Assembly: GCF_002902965.1 (NCBI RefSeq)
Contig: NZ_CP026107.1
Coordinates: 2,232,001 to 2,296,000 of the forward strand
Reading direction: 5' to 3'
Origin: Paraburkholderia hospita
Lineage (GTDB): Bacteria; Pseudomonadota; Gammaproteobacteria; Burkholderiales; Burkholderiaceae
DNA: 64,000 nt
Shown: positions 8,673 to 17,236 of the stretch, one piece after another
Position numbering within the stretch: position 1 is the first letter of the stretch
Layout: each line of letters starts with the position of its first letter
Notes under the pieces: model-generated
Seen by the model: only the letters and a program-made list of their open reading frames with translations
The model's database searches: none
What the model was told of the DNA's origin: nothing
Made by a program: the position numbers and the translations under genes

Positions 8673-9793
8673 CTCTTGAACGCAGGCTACTGCATATCCT
8701 GATTGCGGTATGCGTGACAGTCGCGGGTTTCATTCTCGCTGCGCCGTCACACGCTGCGTCACCCGCCGTCGATGTCTTCGGCCAGCCCATTCAATCGGCT
8801 TCGTCACCGGCGGAAAGCGCGAGCCCGTCGAGCGCGCCATCTGCCAGCGAGACCCACCACACGTTCGTGCTACCCGAGTTCGCGCGCACGGCGCTGGCGA
8901 CATCGATCATCTGGCAGGGCAGACTCAACGCGCGCATCGCCGACGCCGCACAACAGTTGCATCGCGCATCGACGCCCTGGACATGGCTCGCGTTGATCGG
9001 CCTCGCGTTCGCCTACGGCGTGCTGCATGCGCTCGGGCCGGGCCACGGCAAGCTTGTCGCCGGCACCTGGCTCGGCTCGCGCGACACGCGCATCGCGCAG
9101 GCCGTCGCGCTGGCAAGCTGGAGCTCAGCCGTACAGGCGATGAGCGCGATCGTGCTCGTGTTCGGCGCGCTATGGTTCGCGAAGGCGGGCGTCTCAAGCG
9201 TGCTGTCGAACGCGGCGTCGCTCGATATCGTCAGCTATGTTCTGCTTTGTGTCGCAGGTGGCTGGACGATCTACAGCACGCTCGCGCGTCGCGACTGCTG
9301 CGTCGATCCCCGCGCGCTGAAGCTCGTGCCCGTTGAGCGCAATGCGGCATCGTCGCAGACGTCGGAGCACGAACCCGCTTACCTCGGCACGAAACTGCAA
9401 CTGCACATGCGGCAATCCGGCAGCACAACGCGCTTCGGGAGATCGAAAATTTCAGTGACGTCGCAGATCCTCGCGACCGGGTTTGCATCGGGTGTGCGGC
9501 CATGCGTCGGGTCGATCTTCGTACTGATCGCGTCGGTTGCCGCGCACGCGCCGTGGATAGGCATTGCCGCGACGTTTGCCATCGGCGCGGGCGTGGCAGT
9601 GACCGTTACGCTGTTCGGCCTGGGCGCCGTGGGCGCGAACCGTTTCGTCATGGCGCGCAGTTTTCGCCTTCGCTCGCGGATCGAAGCAACGAAACGTGTT
9701 GTTGCCGTCACGGGCGCACTCGTTATTGTGCTGTTTGGCGCCGTGCAGACTGCGCTGATTCTGACCGGCTACCTGCAACCTGCATTAACGTAG
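8666..9793 (+). CDS. NicO-family nickel/cobalt (RcnA-like) transporter
   Basis: 375 residues from the ATG at 8666, which overlaps the DUF1007 stop. The N-terminus is a hydrophobic signal/anchor ending near AAPSHAA. The first permease segment carries the family hallmark HALGPGHGKLVAG. A second conserved block, ATGFASGVRPCVGSIFVLI, follows a roughly 80-residue hydrophilic loop. About six membrane spans are expected. NicO proteins move Ni2+ or Co2+ across the inner membrane; related DUF1007-linked permeases may act on other metals such as zinc. I see no metal-responsive operator with confidence. Confidence 0.86.
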   Translation: MLTLERRLLHILIAVCVTVAGFILAAPSHAASPAVDVFGQPIQSASSPAESASPSSAPSASETHHTFVLPEFARTALATSIIWQGRLNARIADAAQQLHRASTPWTWLALIGLAFAYGVLHALGPGHGKLVAGTWLGSRDTRIAQAVALASWSSAVQAMSAIVLVFGALWFAKAGVSSVLSNAASLDIVSYVLLCVAGGWTIYSTLARRDCCVDPRALKLVPVERNAASSQTSEHEPAYLGTKLQLHMRQSGSTTRFGRSKISVTSQILATGFASGVRPCVGSIFVLIASVAAHAPWIGIAATFAIGAGVAVTVTLFGLGAVGANRFVMARSFRLRSRIEATKRVVAVTGALVIVLFGAVQTALILTGYLQPALT

Positions 9794-9813
9794 TAGAAGC
9801 GCTCGCCTTCGCT

Positions 9814-10539
9814 TTACGGGTTCGCGAATTCCACCCGATTCCGCCCGCCGCGCTTGGCGCGATAGAGCGCCGCGTCCGCGAGGCCATACGCGGTGTCGAA
9901 ACTGGTGCCCGCAGGGTTCGCACTGACGCCAAAGCTCGCCGTGATATGACGGTCCACAGGCGACGCAAAAACGTGCTTGCCGATCGCCTCGCGCATGTTC
10001 TCGGCTTGCCGCAATGCATCGTCCACTTCATACCCCGGAAGCAGCACGGTGAATTCTTCGCCGCCCACCCGTCCGATAAAGCCCCGCTCGCCCACAATTC
10101 GCCGCAGGCACGCGACGATACCCATGATGACGGCATCGCCTGCCGGATGGCCGAAATCGTCGTTGACCTGCTTGAACTCGTCGATGTCGAGAATGATCAT
10201 GACCGCGCTGCCATGACGCAAAGCCTTCGACGCCCGCTCGATCACCGCGCTGCGGTTGAATACGCCCGTCAGCGCGTCGTGAGTCGCGCGATGCGCCAAT
10301 TGCTGCGCAAGCGCCTGCATCTCGCGTTCGGCGCGATCGCTGCGGCCGATCAGGCGCCGCGTCTCGCGCATCAGGCGCTCGAAATGCCCGATGAGTTCGC
10401 CGAGCGACTGGCGATAATCGCCCGCATCCGCAGCAGCCGTCGCATGGATCCCGCGCGCCTTCTCGAGCGCCTCGTTCTCATTCTGGAACAGATCCGGCGC
10501 ATCGCTCGCGAGCGTATCCAACGAAGAAATCCGCGGCAC
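9814..10539 (-). CDS. siaD: Diguanylate cyclase, SiaD-like
   Basis: 241 residues with a GTG start 1 nt after the stop of the upstream siaC-like gene. Residues about 20-85 form a helical, probably coiled-coil stalk, and residues about 86-238 a GGDEF domain with active-site variant GGEEF at 159-163, a catalytically competent form. The RxxD inhibitory site expected about nine residues earlier is replaced by GERG (150-153), so classical product inhibition is unlikely. Length, stalk and gene order match SiaD of Pseudomonas, whose activity needs SiaC binding. It should make c-di-GMP in the cytoplasm. It is last in the four-gene unit. Confidence 0.87.
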   Translation of the reverse strand: MPRISSLDTLASDAPDLFQNENEALEKARGIHATAAADAGDYRQSLGELIGHFERLMRETRRLIGRSDRAEREMQALAQQLAHRATHDALTGVFNRSAVIERASKALRHGSAVMIILDIDEFKQVNDDFGHPAGDAVIMGIVACLRRIVGERGFIGRVGGEEFTVLLPGYEVDDALRQAENMREAIGKHVFASPVDRHITASFGVSANPAGTSFDTAYGLADAALYRAKRGGRNRVEFANP

Positions 10540-10540
10540 C

Positions 10541-10936
10541 TTATTGTCCCTGGTGAGCGACGGGGCGATCGGTGAACTCGATCGCGTGAAAATCGGCCTT
10601 CAGTTCTTCGCCGAATTCGGCAATCGTTTCGTCCTCTTCGTCGCGATACCAGTTCATCAGCACGCGACTGCCGGACTGCGCGGCTTCGTCCAGTGCGTCG
10701 AACACGCTGAACAGCATCTTCGTGCTGGAGCTATTGAAGTAGGTCAGAACGACGTCGACGGTAATCACCGCGCCCACCGATTCCGCGAGGTACTGGCGCA
10801 ATTGTTCGATGATCGGCGCGTAGAACGCCGCTGCATTCTCGGGGTACGACTCGCCCCTGAGCAGCAGCGAATGCTGGTCGAATCGAAAGTCGACTTCCGG
10901 AGAGGTCGCCGTTGCGGCAATGTAGAGATTGTCCAT
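10541..10936 (-). CDS. siaC: SiaC-like (DUF1987) STAS-fold regulator of the diguanylate cyclase
   Basis: 131 residues matching the DUF1987/SiaC family in length and sequence (start DNLYIAATATSPEVDFRFD; core VVLTYFNSSSTKMLF). In Pseudomonas, unphosphorylated SiaC binds and activates SiaD, and phosphorylation by SiaB prevents this. The Ser/Thr cluster in FNSSST (residues 68-72) is the expected phospho-acceptor region. It sits between kinase- and cyclase-like genes (gaps of 18 nt and 1 nt), consistent with a partner switch. The mechanism is carried over from the family. Confidence 0.87.
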   Translation of the reverse strand: MDNLYIAATATSPEVDFRFDQHSLLLRGESYPENAAAFYAPIIEQLRQYLAESVGAVITVDVVLTYFNSSSTKMLFSVFDALDEAAQSGSRVLMNWYRDEEDETIAEFGEELKADFHAIEFTDRPVAHQGQ

Positions 10937-10954
10937 AGCTCGTGCGCCTTTTAC

Positions 10955-11518
10955 TCAGATGATGGCTTTGAGGCAAAACAGCGTGGTTCCGGGTTCGTCG
11001 GCACGCGGATGAAAAGCGAATTCAAGGGGCGCGCTTGCGTCGCGCGCCATCGTCAGGAAACCCAGACCCGCGCCCTTGCTTTCCTCGGGTGTGTCGGCTC
11101 TCAACGTGACCTTGTAGGCCTGCTTGATTTCTTCAACCGACATGCTGCGCAACGGTTCCAGCTTGTTGCGCAAACCCTCGACATCTTCCGCTGCAATGGG
11201 ATTGACACACATCATCAGATGGCTTTCGCCGTCGGTGGTGATGCACACCGCGCCTTCGCGAATGGAGCCGCCGCTTTCATTGCCGGGCTGCAGGGAATCG
11301 GACGAATAGTGGACGATGTTCTGCGACAGTTCGACGAACGATGAGAATAGCTTGCGGCGCGTTGGCCCGCTCACGCCCGCGATTTCCAGTTGCAGCTTCA
11401 CGACCTCGCCCATGGCGGCCACGATGTTATGAGAGAAATAGCCCTTGTGATAGAAGAGGACGTTTCGCCGCTGCGCCAGATCGAAAAAGGCGCTGTCTTG
11501 ATCGAGTAGTTGAGACAT
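10955..11518 (-). CDS. siaB: SiaB-like protein kinase (HATPase fold)
   Basis: 187 residues from the ATG at 11518, which follows the upstream stop by 2 nt; an ATG further upstream would overlap that gene. The GHKL-type ATP-binding features are FVELSQNIVHYS (N-box) near residues 62-73 and GAGLGFL (G-box) near 150-156. SiaB family kinases phosphorylate SiaC and so switch off SiaC-dependent cyclase activity. It is second in the operon, after the phosphatase-like gene. No membrane segment is present, so it is cytoplasmic. Confidence 0.85.
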   Translation of the reverse strand: MSQLLDQDSAFFDLAQRRNVLFYHKGYFSHNIVAAMGEVVKLQLEIAGVSGPTRRKLFSSFVELSQNIVHYSSDSLQPGNESGGSIREGAVCITTDGESHLMMCVNPIAAEDVEGLRNKLEPLRSMSVEEIKQAYKVTLRADTPEESKGAGLGFLTMARDASAPLEFAFHPRADEPGTTLFCLKAII

Positions 11519-11520
11519 GC

Positions 11521-12762
11521 TTATTGGTCGGTAATGCGGGCACAAAACAGGGTGAGGTCATCGCGGCGTGGTTGCGCGCCTTGCCAATCGGCGAGCGCCT
11601 GCCGCAGTTTTTCGCAGATTGCCGACGGTGCTTCGGTACGGTTCGAGAGAATCAGGTCCAACGCACGGCGGCGTCCGAAGGCAATGTTTTTCGGGCCGCC
11701 AATCTGGTCGATGAGGCCGTCGGTGCAAATGAACAGCAGACTGCCCGACGGCACGGAGATCTTGCGCAACTTCCATTCATAGTCGGCGAGACTGTCGACA
11801 TAGCCGACACCCATCCGGTCGCCCGCGATCGTTTCGAACTGGTCCGCTTCCGGCGTGAGAATATGCAAAGCGATCCTCGCGCCGGCGAAATGCAGTTCGC
11901 TTTCCCGTGCATCGAACCAGAAAAACGCGGCGTCGAGGCCGTCATCCGATTGCGACACTTCGGCCGCGCTGTGCACCTGGCCCAGCAAGCTCTTCACGTT
12001 GCGGTTGACTGCCGCGAGCAAGGCAGCAGGGTCGCGCGGTCCGATCTGTTCGAGCGCCTGCGACAGCGAGGCCGATGCGAGCAGCGTCATGAATGCGCCC
12101 GGCACGCCGTGCCCGGTGCAGTCGGCGGTGGCACCGAACCAGCCGTGCGGGAACGCGGCGAAATGATAGAAGTCGCCGCCAACGACATCGCGCGGTTCCC
12201 ATACGAGCGCGGCATCGGGGAGCCTTGCGGCGAGCGTGTCTCTCGACGCGCGTAGCATCGCGCGCTGGATCACGCTCGCGTATTCGATGCTCTGCATGAT
12301 CTGGCGATTCCTTTCCGCCTGCATTTCGGCCACTGCGCCAAGAAGCTGGAGGCCGCTTCCAAGCCCTGCAAAGTAGCCGTCGCGCGTCACGATGAAACCG
12401 TCTACCAGCGCTTTTTCACCGACTTCGACGGTCTTGAACGTGAGCGCTTCGATGCTCATGTCGGCGTCGACGACGAGCGGCTCCTTGTCCATGAACGCGA
12501 TGCAACTCTTCTTGTCGTAAAGCTCGCGGTGAAAAGGCTTGCTCATTTGCGACAGGAAGATATCGCGATTGATCAGCCCGATGGGCCGATTGCCTTCGAT
12601 CACGGCGAGACTCTTCATGTCGTGACGCGAAGAGAAGATCTCCATTACCACCGAGTTCGGATCTTCTGCGTCGACGGATGGAACCTGCTGGCACAGGTCG
12701 CCAGCAGAGTGAGGTTCTCCCTGTGCGGACGGACGGCGGAACCGTGAAAACGCGGGATGCAT
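11521..12762 (-). CDS. SpoIIE/PP2C phosphatase with N-terminal CBS-like domain pair (SiaA-type position)
   Basis: 413 residues. Residues about 25-150 look like a tandem CBS module (SLAVIEGNRPIGLINRDIFL; VDGFIVTRDGYFAGLGSGLQLL). A helical linker follows, then a SpoIIE-type PP2C phosphatase from about 185 to 410 with metal-binding motifs DVVGGDFYHF, DCTGHGVPGAFM, CTDGLIDQ and RRDDLTL. Pseudomonas SiaA instead has a membrane sensor with HAMP; no membrane segment is seen here. In the pathway this enzyme would dephosphorylate SiaC and so turn on c-di-GMP synthesis. It is the first gene of the operon. CBS modules often bind adenine nucleotides, suggesting an intracellular signal (inference). Confidence 0.83.
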   Translation of the reverse strand: MHPAFSRFRRPSAQGEPHSAGDLCQQVPSVDAEDPNSVVMEIFSSRHDMKSLAVIEGNRPIGLINRDIFLSQMSKPFHRELYDKKSCIAFMDKEPLVVDADMSIEALTFKTVEVGEKALVDGFIVTRDGYFAGLGSGLQLLGAVAEMQAERNRQIMQSIEYASVIQRAMLRASRDTLAARLPDAALVWEPRDVVGGDFYHFAAFPHGWFGATADCTGHGVPGAFMTLLASASLSQALEQIGPRDPAALLAAVNRNVKSLLGQVHSAAEVSQSDDGLDAAFFWFDARESELHFAGARIALHILTPEADQFETIAGDRMGVGYVDSLADYEWKLRKISVPSGSLLFICTDGLIDQIGGPKNIAFGRRRALDLILSNRTEAPSAICEKLRQALADWQGAQPRRDDLTLFCARITDQ

Positions 12763-13660
12763 GGCGAGGCGAGCCAGTCGATGAAGGAACCCTGCACGCT
12801 AATATTTCTCTGTGTACTTTGCGTGACAGTGAGTCGTTTCTTTAGACAATTAATAAAAAACTTGCTCGCCTTCTCTATTCAATTTCCCGATTGAAATTGG
12901 AAAAGATCTATTCTTCAGCGACATTCACTGCAATACGTGCCCGTGCAAACGTTTGCCATCTGGAGTAGTGCAAAACCACTTGATTTGACGCACCTTTACG
13001 CGGAATTTTCGGAGTTGCCATAGCTCCCGCTACGTTCACCAGAAAATAACTGACCTGGGAATATCACATCACCTATTCACCGCTTTTAATCGACCGCAAA
13101 CGATTGCCTGACGTTAAGTCTACGTAAATCAGTTTATTGAAGGCGAAAGAATAGGGTCCTGACGTAGCGCAAGTCAGAAGCGGTCAGTTTCAGCAAGCGC
13201 CGCTCATCAACGAAGCATCAACCGGGCGATCGTCACAACCCGCTTCCCCCGCCGCGCCGGAAATCGAAGGGCGGGCAGTTCGGCGGGTGATGCAGCCGTG
13301 GTTTGGGTGTCCGTGCGTTTTGAGTTAAAATGTACGAACTAGTTAGTTCTAAGCAAATCCGCGTCGTACTTTTCAAGCGCGTTTGCCCACGTTGCATCCG
13401 TCGCGCCCAGCCATCGCCCGGCGCGCGATGCGGCGACGCCCACGGCTTAGTGCAGACAGGGCTTCGCGCTGTTCGAAGCGCATGCCGAAGCGCGCTGAAC
13501 TCGCCGGTTCGTCACGGCGCAAACCCCGACCGAACAGCTGCCCGAGTCAACCCATCACGATGGAAGCGATCGCGCGTCGACCTCACGGTCACTGCACGCG
13601 AACGCCTGGCCCCGTGGCGCTTCGCATGCCCCAATTTTTGCGTACCCATGAAGACAAGCA
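12763..13660. other. Intergenic region of about 900 bp between siaA and the PQQ dehydrogenase
   Basis: No convincing gene. The part from 12790 to 13150 is clearly AT-richer than its surroundings and holds an inverted repeat, CAATTTC and GAAATTG around a 6-nt loop (12880-12899). A promoter-like element with a palindrome is at 13303-13349. From 13350 to 13660 the sequence is GC-rich and open in two frames, but the predicted peptides are Arg/Pro/Cys-rich with no family resemblance, so I treat it as a long 5' leader of the dehydrogenase gene. Confidence 0.5.
13303..13349 (+). promoter_or_regulatory. Promoter with 14-bp palindromic operator upstream of the PQQ dehydrogenase
   Basis: A -35 like TTGGGT (13303-13308) and a -10 like TAAAAT (13326-13331) have the ideal 17-bp spacing. 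Directly downstream lies GAACTAGTTAGTTC (13336-13349), a perfect dyad of two 6-bp arms around GT. The form resembles TetR-family operators, but no TetR gene is adjacent. Transcription would leave a leader of about 310 nt before the ATG at 13661. Confidence 0.5.
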
Positions 13661-16081
13661 ATGTCCAAGCAACCTCAAACTAAGCCACTATCGACGACGG
13701 CCCGCGTCGGCCTGACGCTCGCCGGCGCGCTCGGCCTGCTGCTCGGCCTGTACTTCGCGATCGGCGGCGCGCTGCTCGTCGCGCGCGGTGGCACCTGGTA
13801 TTACCTGCTGATGGGCCTCGCCGTCTGCGCGACGGGCATCCAGCTTGCACGACGCAAATCGAGCGCGTGTGTGATCTTCGCGCTCGTGATCGTTGCGACC
13901 GTGCTGTGGGCGATCTGGGAAAGCGGATTCGACTTCTGGCCGCTGCAGGCCCGCATCTTCATGTTCACGATGATCGGCATGCTGCTCGCGCCCGTGTATC
14001 CCGCGCTGCGCCGCTTCCAGGGCAAACAGCCCGCAAAGGGCGCCGCGTGGACGGCGGGCCTCGCGCTGCTAGCGTGCAACGCGCTGTTCGTGTACGGCAT
14101 GTTCGTGCCGCACGGCACGTTCGGCACCGAGGCCAACTCGATCAACGCCAAGGGCGATGCCGGCACCGCCGACTGGTCCGCATACGGCCACTCAGCGGGC
14201 GGCGACCGCTTCGCGGGCTCCACACAGATCGATCGCAACAACGTGAAGAACCTGCAGGTCGCGTGGACCTATCACACGGGCGACGTGCCCGTCAGCCCCG
14301 GTGGCGGCGGCGCGGAAGATCAGGAAACGCCGCTGCAGATCGGCGACACGCTGTTCCTGTGCTCGCCGCACAACACGGTGATCGCGCTCGACGCTGCGAA
14401 CGGCCGCGAGAAATGGCGCCATGAATTCCCGACCAAGACGACTGTCTGGGTGCGCTGCCGCGGCCTCGCATATTTCGACGCGACGAAACCCGTGCAGCAG
14501 CCGAGCGTCGCCGGTTCGACGCCCGTCACGCCTGTTGCGATGCCGGACGATCACGCCGCCTGCCGTCGCCGCATCTACATGAACACGATCGACGCGCAGC
14601 TCGTCGCGCTCGATTCCGACACGGGCAAGCTGTGCGAGGACTTCGGCAATCACGGGGTGATTGATCTCAAGGCCGGCCTCGGCCACGCGGCGAGCCCGCT
14701 GTACGAACTGACGTCGCCGCCGACCGTTGCAGGCACGACCATCGTGGTCGGCGGACGTGTCGCGGATAACGTGTCGCTCGACATGCCCGGCGGCGTAGTG
14801 CGCGGCTTCGACGTGATCACGGGCACGATGAAGTGGGCGTTCGATCCGGGCAATCCACAGGACAAACAGGCGCCCGCGCCCGGCAAGACCTTCGTGCGTT
14901 CGACGCCGAACGTGTGGGCGCCGATGTCGTACGACGCCACATCGAACACCGTGTACATGCCTGTCGGCAGCGCCGCGATCGACCTGTGGGGCGTGAAGCG
15001 CACCAAGCTCGACGAATCCTACGGTGCCTCGATCCTCGCACTCGACGCGACGACGGGTGCCGAGAAGTGGCACTTCCAGACCGTTCATCACGATCTGTGG
15101 GACTACGACGTCCCCATGCAGCCGACCCTCGTCGATTTCCCCGTCGACGGCAAGACGGTGCCGGCGCTTATCGTCGGCACGAAGATGGGCCAGTTGTTCG
15201 TGCTCGATCGTCTGACGGGCAAGCCGCTGACGAAGGTGATCGAACAGCCGGTCAAGTCCGCGACGATTCCGGGCGAGCCGTATGCGAAGACCCAGCCGTT
15301 GTCGGTCGGCATGCCGCAGATCGGCGCCGATGTACTGAAGGGCGCCGACATGTGGGGCATGACGCCCGTCGACCAGATGATGTGCCGCATCATCTTCCAC
15401 GGCATGCGCTACGACGGCCTGTTCACCGCGCCGGACACGGACACGTCGCTGAGCTTCCCCGGCTCGCTCGGCGGGATGAACTGGGGCGGGCTGTCGTACG
15501 ACCCGAACGCGGGCATGATCTACGTGAACGACATGCGCCTCGGGCTGTGGGTTCATCTCGTCAAGCAAGAGCGCAAGGGCGGCACGTCGAACGGCAACGA
15601 AGCGGTGAACGCGGGCATGGGCGCGGTGCCGCTCGGCGGCACGCCGTACTCAGTGACGAAAGACCGCTTCTTCTCGCCGCTCGGCATTCCGTGCCAGAAA
15701 CCGCCGTTCGGCAGCCTGACAGCGATCGATCTGAAAACGCGCAGCATCGCGTGGCAAGTGCCGCTCGGCACCGTGCGCGACACGCGCCTGTGGGGCGTGC
15801 AAATGCATATGCCCACTCCGATTGGCATGCCGACGATCGGCGGTTCGCTCAGCACGGGCGGTGGCCTCGTGTTCTTCGCGGCGACGCAAGACTACTACCT
15901 GCGCGCGTTCGATAGCTCGACGGGCAAGGAAGTCTGGAAGGCGCGGCTCCCCGTGGGCAGCCAGGGCACGCCGATGAGCTACGTGCTCAACGGCAAGCAG
16001 TACATCGTGATCTCGGCGGGCGGCGCGCGCCAGTCGCCGGATCGCGGCGACTACGTGATCGCCTACGCGCTGCCGCAATAA
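13661..16081 (+). CDS. quiA: Membrane-bound PQQ-dependent quinate/shikimate (glucose-type) dehydrogenase
   Basis: 806 residues, matching the membrane PQQ dehydrogenase family (glucose/quinate/shikimate type). The first roughly 150 residues hold about five membrane segments; the rest is a periplasmic beta-propeller. The catalytic-region motif WDYD is at about 480-483 (HHDLWDYDVPMQPTLVDFP). The enzyme oxidises its substrate in the periplasm and passes electrons to ubiquinone. Sequence alone cannot separate glucose from quinate/shikimate, but the following porin, dehydroquinase, MFS and IclR genes favour quinate or shikimate, giving 3-dehydroquinate or 3-dehydroshikimate. PQQ synthesis genes are not in the window. 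Confidence 0.85.
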   Translation: MSKQPQTKPLSTTARVGLTLAGALGLLLGLYFAIGGALLVARGGTWYYLLMGLAVCATGIQLARRKSSACVIFALVIVATVLWAIWESGFDFWPLQARIFMFTMIGMLLAPVYPALRRFQGKQPAKGAAWTAGLALLACNALFVYGMFVPHGTFGTEANSINAKGDAGTADWSAYGHSAGGDRFAGSTQIDRNNVKNLQVAWTYHTGDVPVSPGGGGAEDQETPLQIGDTLFLCSPHNTVIALDAANGREKWRHEFPTKTTVWVRCRGLAYFDATKPVQQPSVAGSTPVTPVAMPDDHAACRRRIYMNTIDAQLVALDSDTGKLCEDFGNHGVIDLKAGLGHAASPLYELTSPPTVAGTTIVVGGRVADNVSLDMPGGVVRGFDVITGTMKWAFDPGNPQDKQAPAPGKTFVRSTPNVWAPMSYDATSNTVYMPVGSAAIDLWGVKRTKLDESYGASILALDATTGAEKWHFQTVHHDLWDYDVPMQPTLVDFPVDGKTVPALIVGTKMGQLFVLDRLTGKPLTKVIEQPVKSATIPGEPYAKTQPLSVGMPQIGADVLKGADMWGMTPVDQMMCRIIFHGMRYDGLFTAPDTDTSLSFPGSLGGMNWGGLSYDPNAGMIYVNDMRLGLWVHLVKQERKGGTSNGNEAVNAGMGAVPLGGTPYSVTKDRFFSPLGIPCQKPPFGSLTAIDLKTRSIAWQVPLGTVRDTRLWGVQMHMPTPIGMPTIGGSLSTGGGLVFFAATQDYYLRAFDSSTGKEVWKARLPVGSQGTPMSYVLNGKQYIVISAGGARQSPDRGDYVIAYALPQ

Positions 16082-16096
16082 GGCGTGCGGAGCGAG

Positions 16097-16129
16097 CCTG
16101 ATGCGCGCGCATTCGCTGTGCGCATCGGG
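16097..16129 (+). terminator. Hairpin between the PQQ dehydrogenase and porin genes
   Basis: Arms CCTGATGCGC (16097-16106) and GCGCATCGGG (16120-16129) pair over 10 positions with one G-T pair, 16 nt after the stop codon. There is no T-run, so this may be an attenuator or RNA-stabilising hairpin rather than a strong intrinsic terminator. Confidence 0.4.
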
Positions 16130-16173
16130 CGGTCGTCATCGTGCCAGTTGCGCACAGACTCACCTCTTCCCTC

Positions 16174-17226
16174 ATGAAACGTTCATTACTTGCGTCGCCT
16201 GCTGTGCGACGCACGTCCATTGCATTCGCCGTGTTCGCCGTGTTCGCCGCGCACGTCGCAAGCGCTCACGCGCAGGCGTCCGTCACGCTCTACGGCGCGC
16301 TCGATACCAGCATCGAAATCACCAACCCGGGCGCGGGCTACGTCGCGCGCATGGATTCCGGCGCATATCGCGGCTCGCGCGTGGGGCTGCGCGGGGCGGA
16401 AGATATCGGCAACGGCGTCCAGATTTTGTTCGACCTGGAGAATGGATTTAGCTCAGGTAACGGCTCGCTCGCCGTCGCGAATACGATCTTCAATCGCCAG
16501 GCGTGGATCGGCGCGGCGACGCCGTATGGCACCGTGCGCATCGGCCGCCAGTATTCGCCGATCTACATCCCGTTCAAGGGACAACTCGACGCGTTCGGCG
16601 CAGGCACGATCGCCTCGGGCCTGAACAATCTGTCGAAAATCACGCCGTACGCGAGCAACGCGATCACGTATCTGTCACCCGAATTCCACGGCTTCTCGAC
16701 GACATTCATGGCGATGGTGCGTGACCCCGCCGACGGCGACGGCAACGGTCTCGCCGGGCATATCGAAACCTTCGCGTGGCGCAACGGCCCGTTACGGGTT
16801 TCCTATGCGCACCAACAGACGCATGGCGACGGCGCGCTGCGGGCAAACCTTGGCGGCATGTCGTACGCGTATGGGGCGCTGACGGGTTTCGTCTCGTTCT
16901 TCAACGGCGATGGCGGCACGCCGCGTTATCACAACGACGGCGTATCGGTGTCGGCACGCTACGCGGTCAATGCACGCTTTCGTGCGTCACTCGGCTACGC
17001 GTATCTGCGCGACCGCTCGGGCGGCGACAATAACGCCGACCAGTTCAGCGCCGCCTGCGAATACGACCTGTCGAAACGCGTGTTGCTCTATGCGAGCGCG
17101 GGCTGGTTGAGAAATCGCGGACAGGGCGAATTCACGCTCAAAGGCGTGAACGTCACAGGCCTCGCACCGTCATGGCCCGGCGCGACGGTGCGAGGCGTGC
17201 AGTTGGGGATGATCGACCGCTTCTAG
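16174..17226 (+). CDS. Gram-negative trimeric porin (OmpC-like, Burkholderiales type)
   Basis: 350 residues from the ATG at 16174. A signal peptide ends at AHAQA, and the mature protein begins SVTLYGALDTSIEI, the standard start of the betaproteobacterial general porins. Typical internal landmarks are SRVGLRGAEDIGNGVQILFDLENGF, then RQAWIGAATPYGTVRIGRQYSP; it ends in Phe, the outer-membrane sorting residue. It should form a 16-strand barrel. Its position inside the quinate/shikimate-type locus suggests uptake of the small polar acid, though such porins are usually broad. Confidence 0.9.
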   Translation: MKRSLLASPAVRRTSIAFAVFAVFAAHVASAHAQASVTLYGALDTSIEITNPGAGYVARMDSGAYRGSRVGLRGAEDIGNGVQILFDLENGFSSGNGSLAVANTIFNRQAWIGAATPYGTVRIGRQYSPIYIPFKGQLDAFGAGTIASGLNNLSKITPYASNAITYLSPEFHGFSTTFMAMVRDPADGDGNGLAGHIETFAWRNGPLRVSYAHQQTHGDGALRANLGGMSYAYGALTGFVSFFNGDGGTPRYHNDGVSVSARYAVNARFRASLGYAYLRDRSGGDNNADQFSAACEYDLSKRVLLYASAGWLRNRGQGEFTLKGVNVTGLAPSWPGATVRGVQLGMIDRF

Positions 17227-17236
17227 GCTGTCTGTT

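Noticed and set aside
13330..13683. Possible remnant of a TetR or other gene before the PQQ dehydrogenase
   Set aside because: Two overlapping frames are open but neither yields a helix-turn-helix or any known motif; better explained as GC-rich leader.
14192..15568. Long minus-strand open frame opposite the PQQ dehydrogenase
   Set aside because: Arg/His-rich shadow of a clearly real plus-strand gene; no motif.
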